A DNA stretch of 64,000 nt, from assembly GCF_038397775.1 (NCBI RefSeq), contig NZ_CP151650.1:1364001-1428000 (forward strand). The letters are read 5' to 3'. Made by a program: the position numbers and the translations under genes. Below the pieces are notes generated by a model, which was not told where the DNA came from, did not search any database, and was given only the letters and a program-made list of their open reading frames with translations. Positions 23,315 to 33,499 of the stretch are shown in pieces. The number at the start of each line of letters is the position of its first letter. Position 1 is the stretch's first letter. The stretch is from Pseudomonas sp. RC10. GTDB taxonomy: Bacteria; Pseudomonadota; Gammaproteobacteria; Pseudomonadales; Pseudomonadaceae.

Positions 23315-25363
23315 TTACTCCCGGTCGTTCTGACCAATGATCTGTGGGGCGGGCACGTTCATCGGGTTGCCCACCAGCGGCAGGCGCAGCGTGAAACAGG
23401 TGCCCTGGCCGAGCGTGGAGTGCACCTCCATCTGGCCCTTGTGATTGTTGGTAATGATGAAGTACGACACCGAGAGGCCCAGCCCTGTGCCCTGACCGAC
23501 TTCCTTCGTGGTGAAGAACGGCTCGAAGATGCGCTTGCGCACGCTCTCCGGCATGCCGACGCCATTGTCTTCCACCTGAATCTCCGCCCACGGCGGGTTC
23601 AGGCGGGTGCGCAAAATGATGCGGCCGGGCTCGGTTTCGTGTTCACGCTGATGGATGGCCTGCGCGGCGTTCTTCAGCAGGTTAAGCAGCACCTGTTCCA
23701 GCTCGTTGGCAGTGCCCGGAACGGGGCCGAGGTTGGTGTCGAACTGACGCAGAATGTTCTGGCCCTTGAAGTCGAAACCGATGGTCAGGTCGAAGTCGTT
23801 GCTGGCGATTTCCACGGCCTGATCGATCAGCGCAGGCAGGTCGCACGGCGCCATTTGCCTATTGCTGCGACGGCTGAAGCTCAGCATGTGGCTGACGATC
23901 TTGGCCGCCCGGGCCCCGGCCTGCTGAATCCCGTCCAGCAACTGCGGTACTTCCCGCGCGCTGAGGTACTGATTCACCGTGGCCAGTTCGATGCCTTCCT
24001 GCTCGGCCTGTTGCAGATTCTTCGGCAGCTCGGGGGAGAGGCGCCGGCGAATGTTCTGCACGTTGTGCATGATCGCGCCGAGGGGGTTGTTGATCTCATG
24101 GGCCATGCCTGCGGCCAGACCGCCCACCGAGAGCATTTTCTCGGACTGCACCATCATGTCTTCCAGCGACAGACGCTGGGTGATGTCGTCGATCCGGATC
24201 ACCGCGCCGCGCCCGGCGCCCCCGGTCAGCGGGTAGAACGTCAGCGCGAAGTGCCGGGTGAGATCACCTTTGACCCACGTGACGCGCTCGATCTTGGTCA
24301 CGGTGTGGCGCTCGACGGTCTGTTTGATCTGCGGCAAAAACGCTTTCATCGGGGGGAAAGCGAGAAAAATCGGCTGGTTGAGGGCCTCATCCAACGGCGT
24401 GCCGGAGAGGGCGCCCGCTTCCTGATTCCATTGCGTGACGTAGAGCTGTTCGTCCAGTGCAATGAGCGCTGACGGCATAGAGTCGATAATGCTGTTCAGG
24501 TAATTCTGAAAGCCGGTGAGCTTTTTCTCGATTTTGCTGCGAACCTGGACTTCCAGTTCCAGCTTGCGGTTGGTGTGGCGGGTTTCTTCGGCCAGCCCTT
24601 GCGCTTGATCGTAGGCTTCCTGAGAGTCATCGCGCGCGCGCTTGAGCTGCTGTTCCCGAGCCTCCATGCGCGACAGCATGGTGTTGAACGCTTCAGCCAG
24701 CGAGCCAATTTCATCCTGATTGCCGGGCCCGGCGCGCAAGGCGTAGTTCTCTTCGCGGGTGACGCGGCGCGAGAGTTCTTCGAGTTGATAGATCGGCTCG
24801 GTGATGAAACGGCGAATCTGCCGCGCCACGCCCGCCCACAGCAAGATGCTGAAAATTAGAATGCCCAGGCTGGCCGTCAAGGTGCCGGTGTAGAACGCGG
24901 TCGGCAGCTCGCTGCTCGCCACCAGTAGCAAATGACCCGGCGACTGGCCCTGTTTGGGGATCGGGATCACCTGGGTGTTGCGAAACTCGGTGATGCGCCA
25001 GCTTTCGAGGTTGCGGTAGTGGTCAGGTAGACGCAGTTTGTCGCCCTGTTGCACTTGCGAGAGGCGGGTGCCCGAGCTGTCGTACACCGCTGCAGCGCGC
25101 AACGGGCCGTAGTTTTTCAGCTCCTTGAGCAACGCCTGAGCGTTGTAGGGGGAGGAGAGCGCCTGTTCCGACAGGCTGGGGTTGCTGATCAATCGACCAA
25201 TCGTCTGAAGGGCCTGGGGTGCCATCGCCTCTTGAGAGATGTAATAGGCCGCACTGATGAACGTCAGGTTGGCGACCAGCAGAACGGTGGTCAGCAAGAC
25301 CAGCAGGGCCGCCAGGAGCTTCTGGCCGACCGGCAGGTTTTCGAGGCGCTGGCGCAATGGCAT
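23315..25363 (-). CDS. membrane sensor histidine kinase with HAMP and PAS domains
   Basis: 682 residues. The layout is membrane segment 1 (about 14-38), a periplasmic sensor loop to about 160, membrane segment 2 (about 163-182), HAMP (about 183-235), coiled coil, a PAS-like domain (about 290-400), HisKA with phospho-acceptor His422 in GMAHEINNPLG, and a HATPase domain with NLLKNAAQAI, VEDNGVGMP and GQGTGLGLSVSY. From synteny it corresponds to P. aeruginosa PA4398. No response regulator is adjacent, so its partner is elsewhere. The ribosome site is weak. It is followed 4 nt later by the cobalamin adenosyltransferase gene. Confidence 0.92.
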   Translation of the reverse strand: MPLRQRLENLPVGQKLLAALLVLLTTVLLVANLTFISAAYYISQEAMAPQALQTIGRLISNPSLSEQALSSPYNAQALLKELKNYGPLRAAAVYDSSGTRLSQVQQGDKLRLPDHYRNLESWRITEFRNTQVIPIPKQGQSPGHLLLVASSELPTAFYTGTLTASLGILIFSILLWAGVARQIRRFITEPIYQLEELSRRVTREENYALRAGPGNQDEIGSLAEAFNTMLSRMEAREQQLKRARDDSQEAYDQAQGLAEETRHTNRKLELEVQVRSKIEKKLTGFQNYLNSIIDSMPSALIALDEQLYVTQWNQEAGALSGTPLDEALNQPIFLAFPPMKAFLPQIKQTVERHTVTKIERVTWVKGDLTRHFALTFYPLTGGAGRGAVIRIDDITQRLSLEDMMVQSEKMLSVGGLAAGMAHEINNPLGAIMHNVQNIRRRLSPELPKNLQQAEQEGIELATVNQYLSAREVPQLLDGIQQAGARAAKIVSHMLSFSRRSNRQMAPCDLPALIDQAVEIASNDFDLTIGFDFKGQNILRQFDTNLGPVPGTANELEQVLLNLLKNAAQAIHQREHETEPGRIILRTRLNPPWAEIQVEDNGVGMPESVRKRIFEPFFTTKEVGQGTGLGLSVSYFIITNNHKGQMEVHSTLGQGTCFTLRLPLVGNPMNVPAPQIIGQNDRE

Positions 25364-25449
25364 GGGGCAGGGTCACTGACAGATGAGGAACAGGCAGGTT
25401 AGCGCTGTTCAGGGCAGGAGCAAACCCGCAGCGCAAACTATGGACGAAC

Positions 25450-25539
25450 CTGTGGGAGCGAATTCATTCGCGAAGGGGAGGTACAGGCGATACCTCTCAG
25501 GTGCCTGACAGATTTTCGCGAATGAATTCGCTCCCACAG
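25450..25539. repeat. REP pair type A, copy 2
   Basis: Same arms as copy 1 (CTGTGGGAGCGAATTCATTC and complement), 90 bp, between the panE-like gene and the sensor kinase gene, 7 nt past the panE stop. Confidence 0.9.
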
Positions 25540-25546
25540 GTCGGGC

Positions 25547-26611
<1,065 letters not shown>

Positions 26612-26756
26612 GAGGATTGTGTTTGGCCTGTGACGGAGTGGTGCACCCGCGACGGGTCTCTGCTGGACGAAGCTTCACATCGCGGGCGCGGCAATGTCGA
26701 AGAGGGAAAAACCGAAACGACATCGCAAGCTCGCATGAAGGTGGGAAAAGTCTCGT

Positions 26757-26762
26757 TATAAT
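26757..26762 (+). promoter_or_regulatory. -10 element for yajQ
   Basis: A perfect TATAAT lies 77 nt upstream of the yajQ ATG. No good -35 is visible at the correct distance, so an activator or extended contact may be needed. Confidence 0.4.
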
Positions 26763-26839
26763 GACCGGGCTTTCATACCGTCAAGTCAGGCGTGCTCCTT
26801 CAACATGTCGAGCCGCGCCGTATCAATTGGAGAATCTAC

Positions 26840-27325
26840 ATGCCCTCGTTCGACGTAGTGTCCGAACTGGATAAGCACGAAGTCACGAATGCCGTCGATG
26901 GCGCGATCAAGGAATTGGATCGTCGTTTCGACCTCAAAGGCAAAGGCAGTTTCGAGTTCAAGGAAAAGGAACTCACCGTGAACCTGACCGCCGAGGCCGA
27001 GTTTCAACTGGAGGCGATGATCCAGATCCTCAAACTGTCCCTCGTCAAGCGCAAGATCGACGTGCAGTGCCTGGAAGTGAAGGATGCCTACGCGTCCGGC
27101 AAGCTGATGAAACAGGAAGCCACCCTCAAGGAAGGCATCGACAAAGAGTTGGCGAAGAAAATCGTCGCTCACATCAAGGACGCCAAACTCAAGGTGCAAG
27201 CCGCCATTCAGGGCGAGCAGGTGCGTGTGACCGGCAAGAAACGAGACGATCTGCAGGAAGCCATTGCGGCCCTGCGCGGTCACGAATTCGGCATGCCGCT
27301 GCAATTCAACAACTTCCGCGACTGA
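26840..27325 (+). CDS. yajQ: YajQ family nucleotide-binding protein
   Basis: 161 residues, exactly the family length, starting [15 protein letters not shown]. The sequence shows two ferredoxin-like halves, with [12 protein letters not shown] and the C-terminal [12 protein letters not shown] and [12 protein letters not shown] conserved in the family. YajQ homologues bind nucleic acid or nucleotides, and some (Xanthomonas, Pseudomonas) bind c-di-GMP. The start at 26840 has TTGGAGA upstream. The frame extends back to 26792 without support. Confidence 0.95.
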   Translation: MPSFDVVSELDKHEVTNAVDGAIKELDRRFDLKGKGSFEFKEKELTVNLTAEAEFQLEAMIQILKLSLVKRKIDVQCLEVKDAYASGKLMKQEATLKEGIDKELAKKIVAHIKDAKLKVQAAIQGEQVRVTGKKRDDLQEAIAALRGHEFGMPLQFNNFRD

Positions 27326-27461
27326 TCCTCTCCCACTGCATTTTCGGACGACGCAGGAACCTGAAAGGGTTGTGCGCGTCCGATTGCAGGTCACGTGAAG
27401 CGACGGTGCGACTAGGTGTCGTCGTTTCAGTCTTTCGTTTCACGCCCACAAGGAGCAATCA

Positions 27462-28325
27462 ATGGATCTGGATTTGAACGGCCAGGTGGATCATCTGGTC
27501 AAGGCTTCCCAAGCCTGGATTCCCATGGTCATGCAGTACGGCAGCCGTGTGCTGCTGGCCGTCGTCGTGTTGCTGGTGGGGTGGTGGCTGATCAACAGGC
27601 TCACCTCCAAGGTCGGCGCGCTGCTGGCGCTGCGTCATGTGGACCTGGCGTTGCAGGGCTTCATCAGCAGCCTGGGCAACATCATTCTGAAGGTCCTGCT
27701 GATCGTCAGCGTCGCCTCGATGATCGGGGTCGAAACCACCTCGTTCGTGGCCGCTATCGGTGCCGCCGGTCTGGCCATCGGCCTGGCGCTACAAGGCAGC
27801 CTGGCGAATTTCGCGGGCGGGGTGCTGATTCTGCTGTTCCGTCCGTTCCGCATCGGCGACTGGATCGAAGCGCAGGGTGTCGCGGGTACGGTGGACAGCA
27901 TTCAGATCTTCCACACGATCATTCGCACCGGCGATAACAAGACGGTGATCCTGCCCAACGGCAACCTGTCCAACGGCATCATCACCAACACCAACCGTCA
28001 GCCGACCCGCAAGATCACTTTCGACGTGGGCATCGACTACGAAGCCGACCTCAAGCAGGCGCTGGGTGTGTTGATGGAAATGGCCGACGACCCTCGCGTG
28101 TTGCAAGACCCGGCACCCCAGGCGGTCGTCGCCGCATTGGGTGACAGCTCGATCACGGTGTCGCTGCGGGTCTGGACCAAGACCGGCGACTTCGGTGAAG
28201 TGTCGAACCGCTTCAACGCCGAGATTCGCGACCGTCTGCGTGCGGCCAACATCGACATCCCGTTCCCGCAGCGGGTGATTCGTGTGGTGCAAGACCAGCA
28301 GCAGGAAGCGACCGTTCAGCGTTGA
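27462..28325 (+). CDS. mscS: small-conductance mechanosensitive channel (MscS family)
   Basis: 287 residues, the size of E. coli MscS. There are three membrane segments. The pore-lining third helix is Gly/Ala rich (AAIGAAGLAIGLALQGSLAN, about residues 98-117), followed by the beta domain with FRPFRIGDWIEAQGVAGTV and the alpha-beta domain. It opens on hypo-osmotic shock to release solutes through the inner membrane. It starts at ATG 27462 with AAGGAG upstream, 136 nt after yajQ. Confidence 0.94.
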   Translation: MDLDLNGQVDHLVKASQAWIPMVMQYGSRVLLAVVVLLVGWWLINRLTSKVGALLALRHVDLALQGFISSLGNIILKVLLIVSVASMIGVETTSFVAAIGAAGLAIGLALQGSLANFAGGVLILLFRPFRIGDWIEAQGVAGTVDSIQIFHTIIRTGDNKTVILPNGNLSNGIITNTNRQPTRKITFDVGIDYEADLKQALGVLMEMADDPRVLQDPAPQAVVAALGDSSITVSLRVWTKTGDFGEVSNRFNAEIRDRLRAANIDIPFPQRVIRVVQDQQQEATVQR

Positions 28326-28343
28326 TACCCAGCGCTGAAAGAC

Positions 28344-28377
28344 AAAAGCCCCGACGCGTGAGCGATCGGGGCTTTTT
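28344..28377 (+). terminator. rho-independent terminator after mscS
   Basis: Stem AAAAGCCCCGA / TCGGGGCTTTTT, 18 nt after the mscS stop, with a T run. Confidence 0.92.
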
Positions 28378-28402
28378 GTTGGGTGGCAGACACCGATGAT
28401 CC

Positions 28403-28493
28403 CTGTAGGAGCCGGCTTGCTGGCGAATGCGGCGGGTCAGTCACCCAGGATGTTTCTGAACTGACGCATTCGCCAGCATGCCGGCTCCTACAG
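28403..28493. repeat. REP pair type B, copy 2
   Basis: Arms beginning CTGTAGGAGCCGGCTTGCTG and its complement with one mismatch (GCATGCCGG in the right arm), 91 bp. It lies between the convergent genes mscS and ampG. Confidence 0.9.
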
Positions 28494-28514
28494 GTCCGCG
28501 TCAGGACCCTTTGG

Positions 28515-30074
28515 TCATGGCCGTTCGGGCGCTGGCACTTCGGCAGGCTTGTCGTCTTCCGCCGACTTTTCCTTGCGCAGCTCCTGCGCCCAATGCAGGG
28601 CAATCATGAACAGGGTCGGGACGCCCATCACCGCGGTGGCGAGGAAGAAATTGTGATAGCCCAGCTTCTCGACCATCACCCCGGAATAGCCGCCGATCAA
28701 ACGCGGCAACAAGAGCATGATCGAGCTAAGCAGGGCGTACTGGGTGGCCGAGAACTTGAGGTTGGTCAGGCTCGACAAGTACGCCACGAATGCAGAGGTC
28801 GCCAGGCCCGAGCTGAAGTTGTCCAGCGAGATCGTGACGATCAGCATCTTCAGGTTCGGGCCCATGTCGGCCAGCATCAGGAACAGCAGGTTGGTCGCCG
28901 CTGACGTCGCACCGCCGATGAACAGGATCGGCAAGATGCCGAAGCGCACGATGGCCAGACCGCCAAACGCCGCGCCCACCAGCGTCATCACCAGACCGAA
29001 AATCTTGCTGACGCTGGCAATCTGATCCTTGGTGAAGCCTTGGTCGATGTAGAACACGTTGGCCATGACGCCCATCACCGTGTCGGACATGCGATAGGTG
29101 GCGATCAGGCCAAGCAGCAGGAAGGCCTGCCAGCGATAACGCAGGATGAAGTCGTTGATCGGCGTGAGCACCGGCGCCAGGCCGCGACGGCCCATCGACG
29201 ACAGGCACGCGACAGTGAGCAGGGTGTAGAGGATGGCGCGCAGGAACGCGCGGTCTTCCATCAACAGGCTCTTCCACGTGGCGTCCTTGAACAGCACGCT
29301 GGCGAAATCGGTGTTGTACAGCTGGGTGAACATCGCCGGGACGGACACCAGCAGGATGATCAGCACGAACACCGAGGCCAGTTGATGCGCAAAGCCGTAG
29401 CGAGCCGCTGACAGCTGCGTGCGCAGCGGAACGGCGGGTTCGCGCATGATCAGCGAGGTGATGAGCGCAGGCAGCATCAGCAGGCCAAACAGCACGTAAG
29501 TGCCGGTCCAGGCCGAATGTTTGTACGCAAAGCCGGTGGAGCCGAAACCTTCCGCGAAATACAGCGCACCCGCAGTCGCCAGCAGAGCAGCGACGCGATA
29601 GCCCGCCATGTAACTGGCGGCCAGCGTGGCTTGCTGGCTTTCGGAGGCGATTTCGAGACGATAGGCGTCAATGGCGATGTCCTGGGTCGCGGACGAAAAC
29701 GCCACGAGCACGGCAATCGCGATCAGCCAGGAGAGATGCTGCTGCGGGTCACAGAAACCCATGCCGATCAGGCCCAGGGTCACCAGCGTCTGAGAGAGCA
29801 CCAGCCAGGAGCGTCGGCGGCCCAGTTTGCCCAGTAATGGCAGGCGCCATTGATCGAGCAGCGGCGACCACACCCATTTAAAGGCATACGCCAGGCCAAT
29901 CAGGCTCGCGTAGCCAATGGTTTCACGGGCGACACCGGCTTCACGCAGCCAGACCGAGAGGGTGGAGAACACCAGCATGTAGGGCATGCCCGCTGCGAAG
30001 CCGAGCAACAACAGCACGAATGTCGAGGGACTGGCATAGACGGCGAGCGCGGCGCGCCAGGTTTTGCGGGGCAT
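28515..30074 (-). CDS. ampG: muropeptide permease AmpG
   Basis: Inner-membrane MFS transporter, 519 residues and about 12-14 membrane helices, that imports GlcNAc-anhydroMurNAc peptides for cell wall recycling. In pseudomonads this feeds the AmpR signal that induces ampC. The N-terminus LLLLGFAAGMPYMLVFSTLS and the following WLREAGVARETIGYASL are characteristic of AmpG. The tail is charged and cytoplasmic. It lies 42 nt downstream of the ATL gene on the same strand and may share its transcript. Confidence 0.95.
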   Translation of the reverse strand: MPRKTWRAALAVYASPSTFVLLLLGFAAGMPYMLVFSTLSVWLREAGVARETIGYASLIGLAYAFKWVWSPLLDQWRLPLLGKLGRRRSWLVLSQTLVTLGLIGMGFCDPQQHLSWLIAIAVLVAFSSATQDIAIDAYRLEIASESQQATLAASYMAGYRVAALLATAGALYFAEGFGSTGFAYKHSAWTGTYVLFGLLMLPALITSLIMREPAVPLRTQLSAARYGFAHQLASVFVLIILLVSVPAMFTQLYNTDFASVLFKDATWKSLLMEDRAFLRAILYTLLTVACLSSMGRRGLAPVLTPINDFILRYRWQAFLLLGLIATYRMSDTVMGVMANVFYIDQGFTKDQIASVSKIFGLVMTLVGAAFGGLAIVRFGILPILFIGGATSAATNLLFLMLADMGPNLKMLIVTISLDNFSSGLATSAFVAYLSSLTNLKFSATQYALLSSIMLLLPRLIGGYSGVMVEKLGYHNFFLATAVMGVPTLFMIALHWAQELRKEKSAEDDKPAEVPAPERP

Positions 30075-30116
30075 GGGCTGGAATCTGCCTCAGTTTACGT
30101 AAACAAAGCGCGCACT

Positions 30117-30485
30117 CTAACCGTTGTGCTCTGTCGGACGCCAGCCATGACGCTCCATATCCACACGATTGTTACGGATGGTCACGCCTTCCGCCCGCAA
30201 ACGCGCCCGCTGCTCTTCGCCGGACACCGTTCCCGCCATCAAACTGAGCTTTCCGCCTGCGCCGACAACGCGATGCCAGGGCAGGGTGCTGCCGTCTGGT
30301 AGCTGGCTCAAGGTTCGCCCCACGAAACGTGCCGCTCGTCCTAAACCCGCCAGATCGCCCAACTGGCCGTAACTCACAACCTTGCCTTCCGGTACTTGAT
30401 GCAAGGTGAGGTAGAGCGCCGTCCGCCGGGCCTCTAAAGAAGTCATGCCGGTGGGGTCTGCCGAGAGGGAGGAGTGTTCGTTCAC
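30117..30485 (-). CDS. alkyltransferase-like (ATL) DNA-binding protein
   Basis: 122 residues, related to the DNA-binding domain of O6-alkylguanine-DNA methyltransferase. The active-site motif reads PWHRVVGAGG, where true methyltransferases have PCHRV. The alkyl-accepting Cys is therefore Trp, as in E. coli Atl (YbaZ), and the protein should recognise O6-alkylguanine and hand it to nucleotide excision repair. The GTG start at 30485 is preferred because AGGAA lies 7 nt upstream. ATG at 30446 is an alternative with a poor ribosome site. Confidence 0.88.
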   Translation of the reverse strand: MNEHSSLSADPTGMTSLEARRTALYLTLHQVPEGKVVSYGQLGDLAGLGRAARFVGRTLSQLPDGSTLPWHRVVGAGGKLSLMAGTVSGEEQRARLRAEGVTIRNNRVDMERHGWRPTEHNG

Positions 30486-30645
30486 GTATTCGTTCCTGTT
30501 TAAAGGGCCAGTGGGAATTTTCGTAAAGGAACTCAGGAAATTTCCTACGGTCAGTGATACCTGTGCCGGCGGTCCACGGATTGCCTCGATGTTGTCCCGA
30601 GGGATAATGCCCGATTTTCCGCCAACCAGAGCCCTGTCGTTGCTT

Positions 30646-31653
30646 ATGTTGTCCAGAACCCTGTTGTGCCTAGCCATTACCAGCGCTTCCACCCCTTTGC
30701 TCGCCGATACCGTCTGGTTGAAGAACGGTGACAAGCTGACCGGGACCATCAAGGTCTTCGACGGCGGGAAGCTGCTGCTCAATACCAAATATGCAGGCGA
30801 TATTCCGCTGGACTGGAAAGAAGTCAAGACGCTGGAAAGCGATCAGCATCTGCTGGTGAAGCAGGACGCGTATACCGGCGAGATTTCCAAGTCGCTGCAT
30901 GCCGCCGACGATGGCAAGGTCACGTTGGCCAACGGCGATGCGCCGAAGACCGTGGACCTCGCGAGCATCCAGCAGATCATGAAGCCCAAGCCGGTGGTGA
31001 CGGATCTGGTGTGGAAGGGCAACATTGATGCGGCCCTCGACTTCCAGCGCGCGGACAAGGACACCGACGACTACAACATCGACTTCAAGACCACCGCGAG
31101 TCATGGCCGCTGGCGTCATAACGCCAAAGGCGAGTACAACCGCGAAACCCAGGACGAACTCACCACGACCAACAACTGGAGTGCCGAGTACTCCCTCGAC
31201 CGCTTTATCACAGACAAATGGTTCTGGGACGGTCGTGTGACCTACAAACACGACGGCATCGAGGATTTGCGCAGTCAGCGCACCGTCGGTACAGGTCCGG
31301 GTTACCAGTTCTGGGATGACGAACTCGGTGCGTTCAAGGTCGGCACGCTGCTTAACCGCACGGATTACGAATATTCAAACGGCGAGAAAGACAATTTCTA
31401 CTCGATCTCCGGGACGTGGGACTACAACCGCTACCTGATCGGCAAGAAAGTCGAGTTCTTCACCAACGGCGAAGTCGGCAAACCCATCAGCGGCGTTGCG
31501 GACTACAGCCTCGATACCGAAGTGGGCCTGCGCTACAAGGTCACCGAGTGGGCGTCGCTCAACGTCAAGGCCGAGAAGAACATCATCAGCGGCTCCGACG
31601 ATGGTGACCTGGACAAGACCCGGTATACCGCCGGTTTCGGTGTGGCCTGGTAA
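30646..31653 (+). CDS. DUF481 (YdiY-like) outer-membrane barrel protein
   Basis: 335 residues with a signal peptide (MLSRTLLCLAITSASTPLLA, cleavage before DTVW). A small N-terminal domain resembles the SH3-like domain of such proteins (WLKNGDKLTGTIKVFDGGKL), followed by a DUF481 region with alternating aromatic beta strands ending in FGVAW, as expected for an outer-membrane barrel. The function is unknown. An alternative start at ATG 30607 has GAGGG upstream and would lengthen the signal region by 13 residues. It is transcribed divergently from the ATL gene. Confidence 0.82.
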   Translation: MLSRTLLCLAITSASTPLLADTVWLKNGDKLTGTIKVFDGGKLLLNTKYAGDIPLDWKEVKTLESDQHLLVKQDAYTGEISKSLHAADDGKVTLANGDAPKTVDLASIQQIMKPKPVVTDLVWKGNIDAALDFQRADKDTDDYNIDFKTTASHGRWRHNAKGEYNRETQDELTTTNNWSAEYSLDRFITDKWFWDGRVTYKHDGIEDLRSQRTVGTGPGYQFWDDELGAFKVGTLLNRTDYEYSNGEKDNFYSISGTWDYNRYLIGKKVEFFTNGEVGKPISGVADYSLDTEVGLRYKVTEWASLNVKAEKNIISGSDDGDLDKTRYTAGFGVAW

Positions 31654-31702
31654 CCGCTTCTTTATATAGCTGACCATTCCGGATTGTTGCCGGGCTCGAT
31701 TT

Positions 31703-31792
31703 CTGTGGGAGCGAATTCATTCGCGAAAATTATTCAGGCGATAAAGGTACGTCGTCTGTACCGCCCTATCGCGAATGAATTCGCTCCCACAG
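31703..31792. repeat. REP pair type A, copy 4
   Basis: Arms CTGTGGGAGCGAATTCATTC and complement, 90 bp, 49 nt downstream of the DUF481 gene. Confidence 0.9.
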
Positions 31793-31876
31793 AGCATGTT
31801 CCACCCGTCATGCCTGAAAAATTTACGCAAAAACCCCGCAAAATCGTCACGTCTCCTCAATCTGGCACCCTTCAGC

Positions 31877-31895
31877 GATAACGATTATCGTGTGG
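31877..31895 (+). promoter_or_regulatory. Fur-box-like site upstream of hugZ
   Basis: GATAACGATTATCGTGTGG matches 13 of 19 positions of the classical Fur box GATAATGATTATCATTATC. It lies 57 nt before the ATG of a haem-utilisation gene, where iron control is expected. The left two hexamers are good and the right one is poor. Confidence 0.5.
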
Positions 31896-31951
31896 CTCAT
31901 CCGCTGCGCATCCTTGCGCGCCCTCTGTGTTTTGATTTCAGGAGCCCCACC

Positions 31952-32683
31952 ATGAGCACCAAAGCCAACCGGCAAGCCCGAGCATTGTTGCTGAAGGAAT
32001 ATCGCGGCGTGCTCTCGACACATTCCAAGTCGATGCCCGGTTACCCGTTTGGCTCCGTGGTGCCGTACTGCCTGGACGACCAGGGTCGCCCGCTGATCCT
32101 GATCAGTCGCATCGCTCAGCACACCCACAACCTGCAACTCGATCCCAAGTGCTCGATGATCGTGGGCGAGCGCGAAGCCGAAGACGTGCAGTCCGTGGGC
32201 CGCGTGACAGTCATGGCCGAAGGGCAGAAACTCACCGACGAAGCCGCCATCGACGCCGCCGCCCAGCGCTATTACCGCTATTTTCCCGAGTCGGAAAGCT
32301 ACCACCGCGCCCACGATTTCGATTTCTGGGTGCTGAACCCTGTGCGCTATCGCTACATCGGCGGCTTTGGCGCGATTCACTGGCTGGACGACGTCGCGCT
32401 GGCCAACCCGTTCGCAGGTGCGGCAGAAACCAGCATGGTCGAACACATGAACGACGACCACACCAAGGCCATCGCCCATTACGTCGAGCTGGCCGGGTTG
32501 CCCCAAACCGAACCGGCAGTTCTGGTGGGCATCGACAGCGAAGGCATGCACCTGCGCATCGGGCAGAGCCTGTACTGGTTGCCGTTCGCTGAACCTTGTA
32601 ATACGCCGACACAAGTCCGCCAAGCCTTGGTTCAGCTGGCTCACGCTGAAAAATGGCCGACCGTTGAAGCCGTAGGAGCTTGA
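31952..32683 (+). CDS. HugZ-type haem-degrading/utilisation protein
   Basis: 243 residues. The N-terminal part has the split-barrel flavin-fold (PNPOx-like) sequence (YPFGSVVPYCLDDQGRPLIL, then LISRIAQHTHNLQ, about 30-70). The C-terminal DUF2470 domain begins with MVEHMNDDHTKAIAHYV (about 165-181). This combination is that of HugZ/HutZ, which bind and degrade haem for iron release. CAGGAG precedes the ATG. A Fur-like site lies upstream. Whether it degrades haem cannot be read from sequence. Confidence 0.8.
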   Translation: MSTKANRQARALLLKEYRGVLSTHSKSMPGYPFGSVVPYCLDDQGRPLILISRIAQHTHNLQLDPKCSMIVGEREAEDVQSVGRVTVMAEGQKLTDEAAIDAAAQRYYRYFPESESYHRAHDFDFWVLNPVRYRYIGGFGAIHWLDDVALANPFAGAAETSMVEHMNDDHTKAIAHYVELAGLPQTEPAVLVGIDSEGMHLRIGQSLYWLPFAEPCNTPTQVRQALVQLAHAEKWPTVEAVGA

Positions 32684-32748
32684 ATTAACGACTTTGCGAC
32701 TTCACCTAGTGTCTACTGGAAGCCTACTTCCGTTGAGGAAACTATTTG

Positions 32749-33246
32749 ATGCGCGCTTTTCTACTGCTTTTATTGCTTTTTCCGGTGCTTGAGCTGTTCG
32801 TGCTGGTGAAAGTCGGGATGTCGATCGGCTTTTTGTCGACCTTCCTGCTGGTGGTTGCCGGGTCCATGCTCGGGATTTTCGTGGTACGGGTCGCGGGCTT
32901 CGCGACGGCCATGAGGGCTCGTGAAAGTCTGGCGCGGGGCGAATTGCCCGCGCAGCAGATGATGGACGGTCTGATGATGACGGTCGGCGGCGGCCTGCTG
33001 GTTCTGCCCGGTTTTATCAGTGACGTGCTGGGGCTTATCTGCCTGATGCCGTTTACCCGTCGGCTGCTGGTGAGCAAGGTGCGCCAGCGTGCCGAAGCTT
33101 CGGCCAGCCGTCAGCGTGCGTTCGCCGACGATTTGCGTTCAGCGGGTTCGACGCACCCGGGCGCTGGCCGTCCGGGCGCCCGACAACCTGAGGTGATCGA
33201 AGGAGAGGTCATCGAAGGCGAGTACGAGCCCGTCGATAAAAAGTGA
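32749..33246 (+). CDS. fxsA: FxsA family membrane protein
   Basis: 165 residues. Three or four membrane segments (about 2-20, 24-48, 77-98) are followed by a charged, soluble C-terminal tail with the repeat EVIEGE. FxsA was named for suppression of F-exclusion of phage T7 in E. coli; its normal role is unclear. The start is ATG 32749 with TGAGGAAAC upstream; the TTG just before it is not needed. It sits directly before groES, as in P. aeruginosa. Confidence 0.9.
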   Translation: MRAFLLLLLLFPVLELFVLVKVGMSIGFLSTFLLVVAGSMLGIFVVRVAGFATAMRARESLARGELPAQQMMDGLMMTVGGGLLVLPGFISDVLGLICLMPFTRRLLVSKVRQRAEASASRQRAFADDLRSAGSTHPGAGRPGARQPEVIEGEVIEGEYEPVDKK

Positions 33247-33263
33247 TTTCGTTCTACACCGCC

Positions 33264-33283
33264 ACGGCACCTTCGGGTGCCGT
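33264..33283 (+). terminator. hairpin terminator after fxsA
   Basis: Stem ACGGCACC / GGTGCCGT closed by a TTCG tetraloop, with an interrupted T-rich tail, 17 nt after the fxsA stop. Probably an intrinsic terminator of moderate strength. Confidence 0.65.
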
Positions 33284-33330
33284 TTGCGTTTTCGTGACCG
33301 CGTTCGGCTTAAAAAATTTCTCGAGTGAGC

Positions 33331-33356
33331 CTTGTAATCAGCTTGCTCGCCCTTAT
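33331..33356 (+). promoter_or_regulatory. heat-shock (sigma32-type) promoter candidate for groESL
   Basis: CTTGTAA (33331-33337) and CCCTTAT (33350-33356), spaced by 12 nt, resemble the RpoH consensus CTTGAAA / CCCCATNT. The site is about 145 nt upstream of groES, after the fxsA hairpin. No CIRCE inverted repeat is visible. Confidence 0.5.
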
Positions 33357-33499
33357 GTATGGGTCACCGCAAGGTTTCTGGCGCATTTCGTCAGACCGTA
33401 TTCTGCGGTTCGCCTGCGAACCGCAACCGGCAAGCCCGGATGCTTTAACCACCCGGTGCCAACATCGGGCGTTCAAAAACCATAATTAGGAGATCGACA

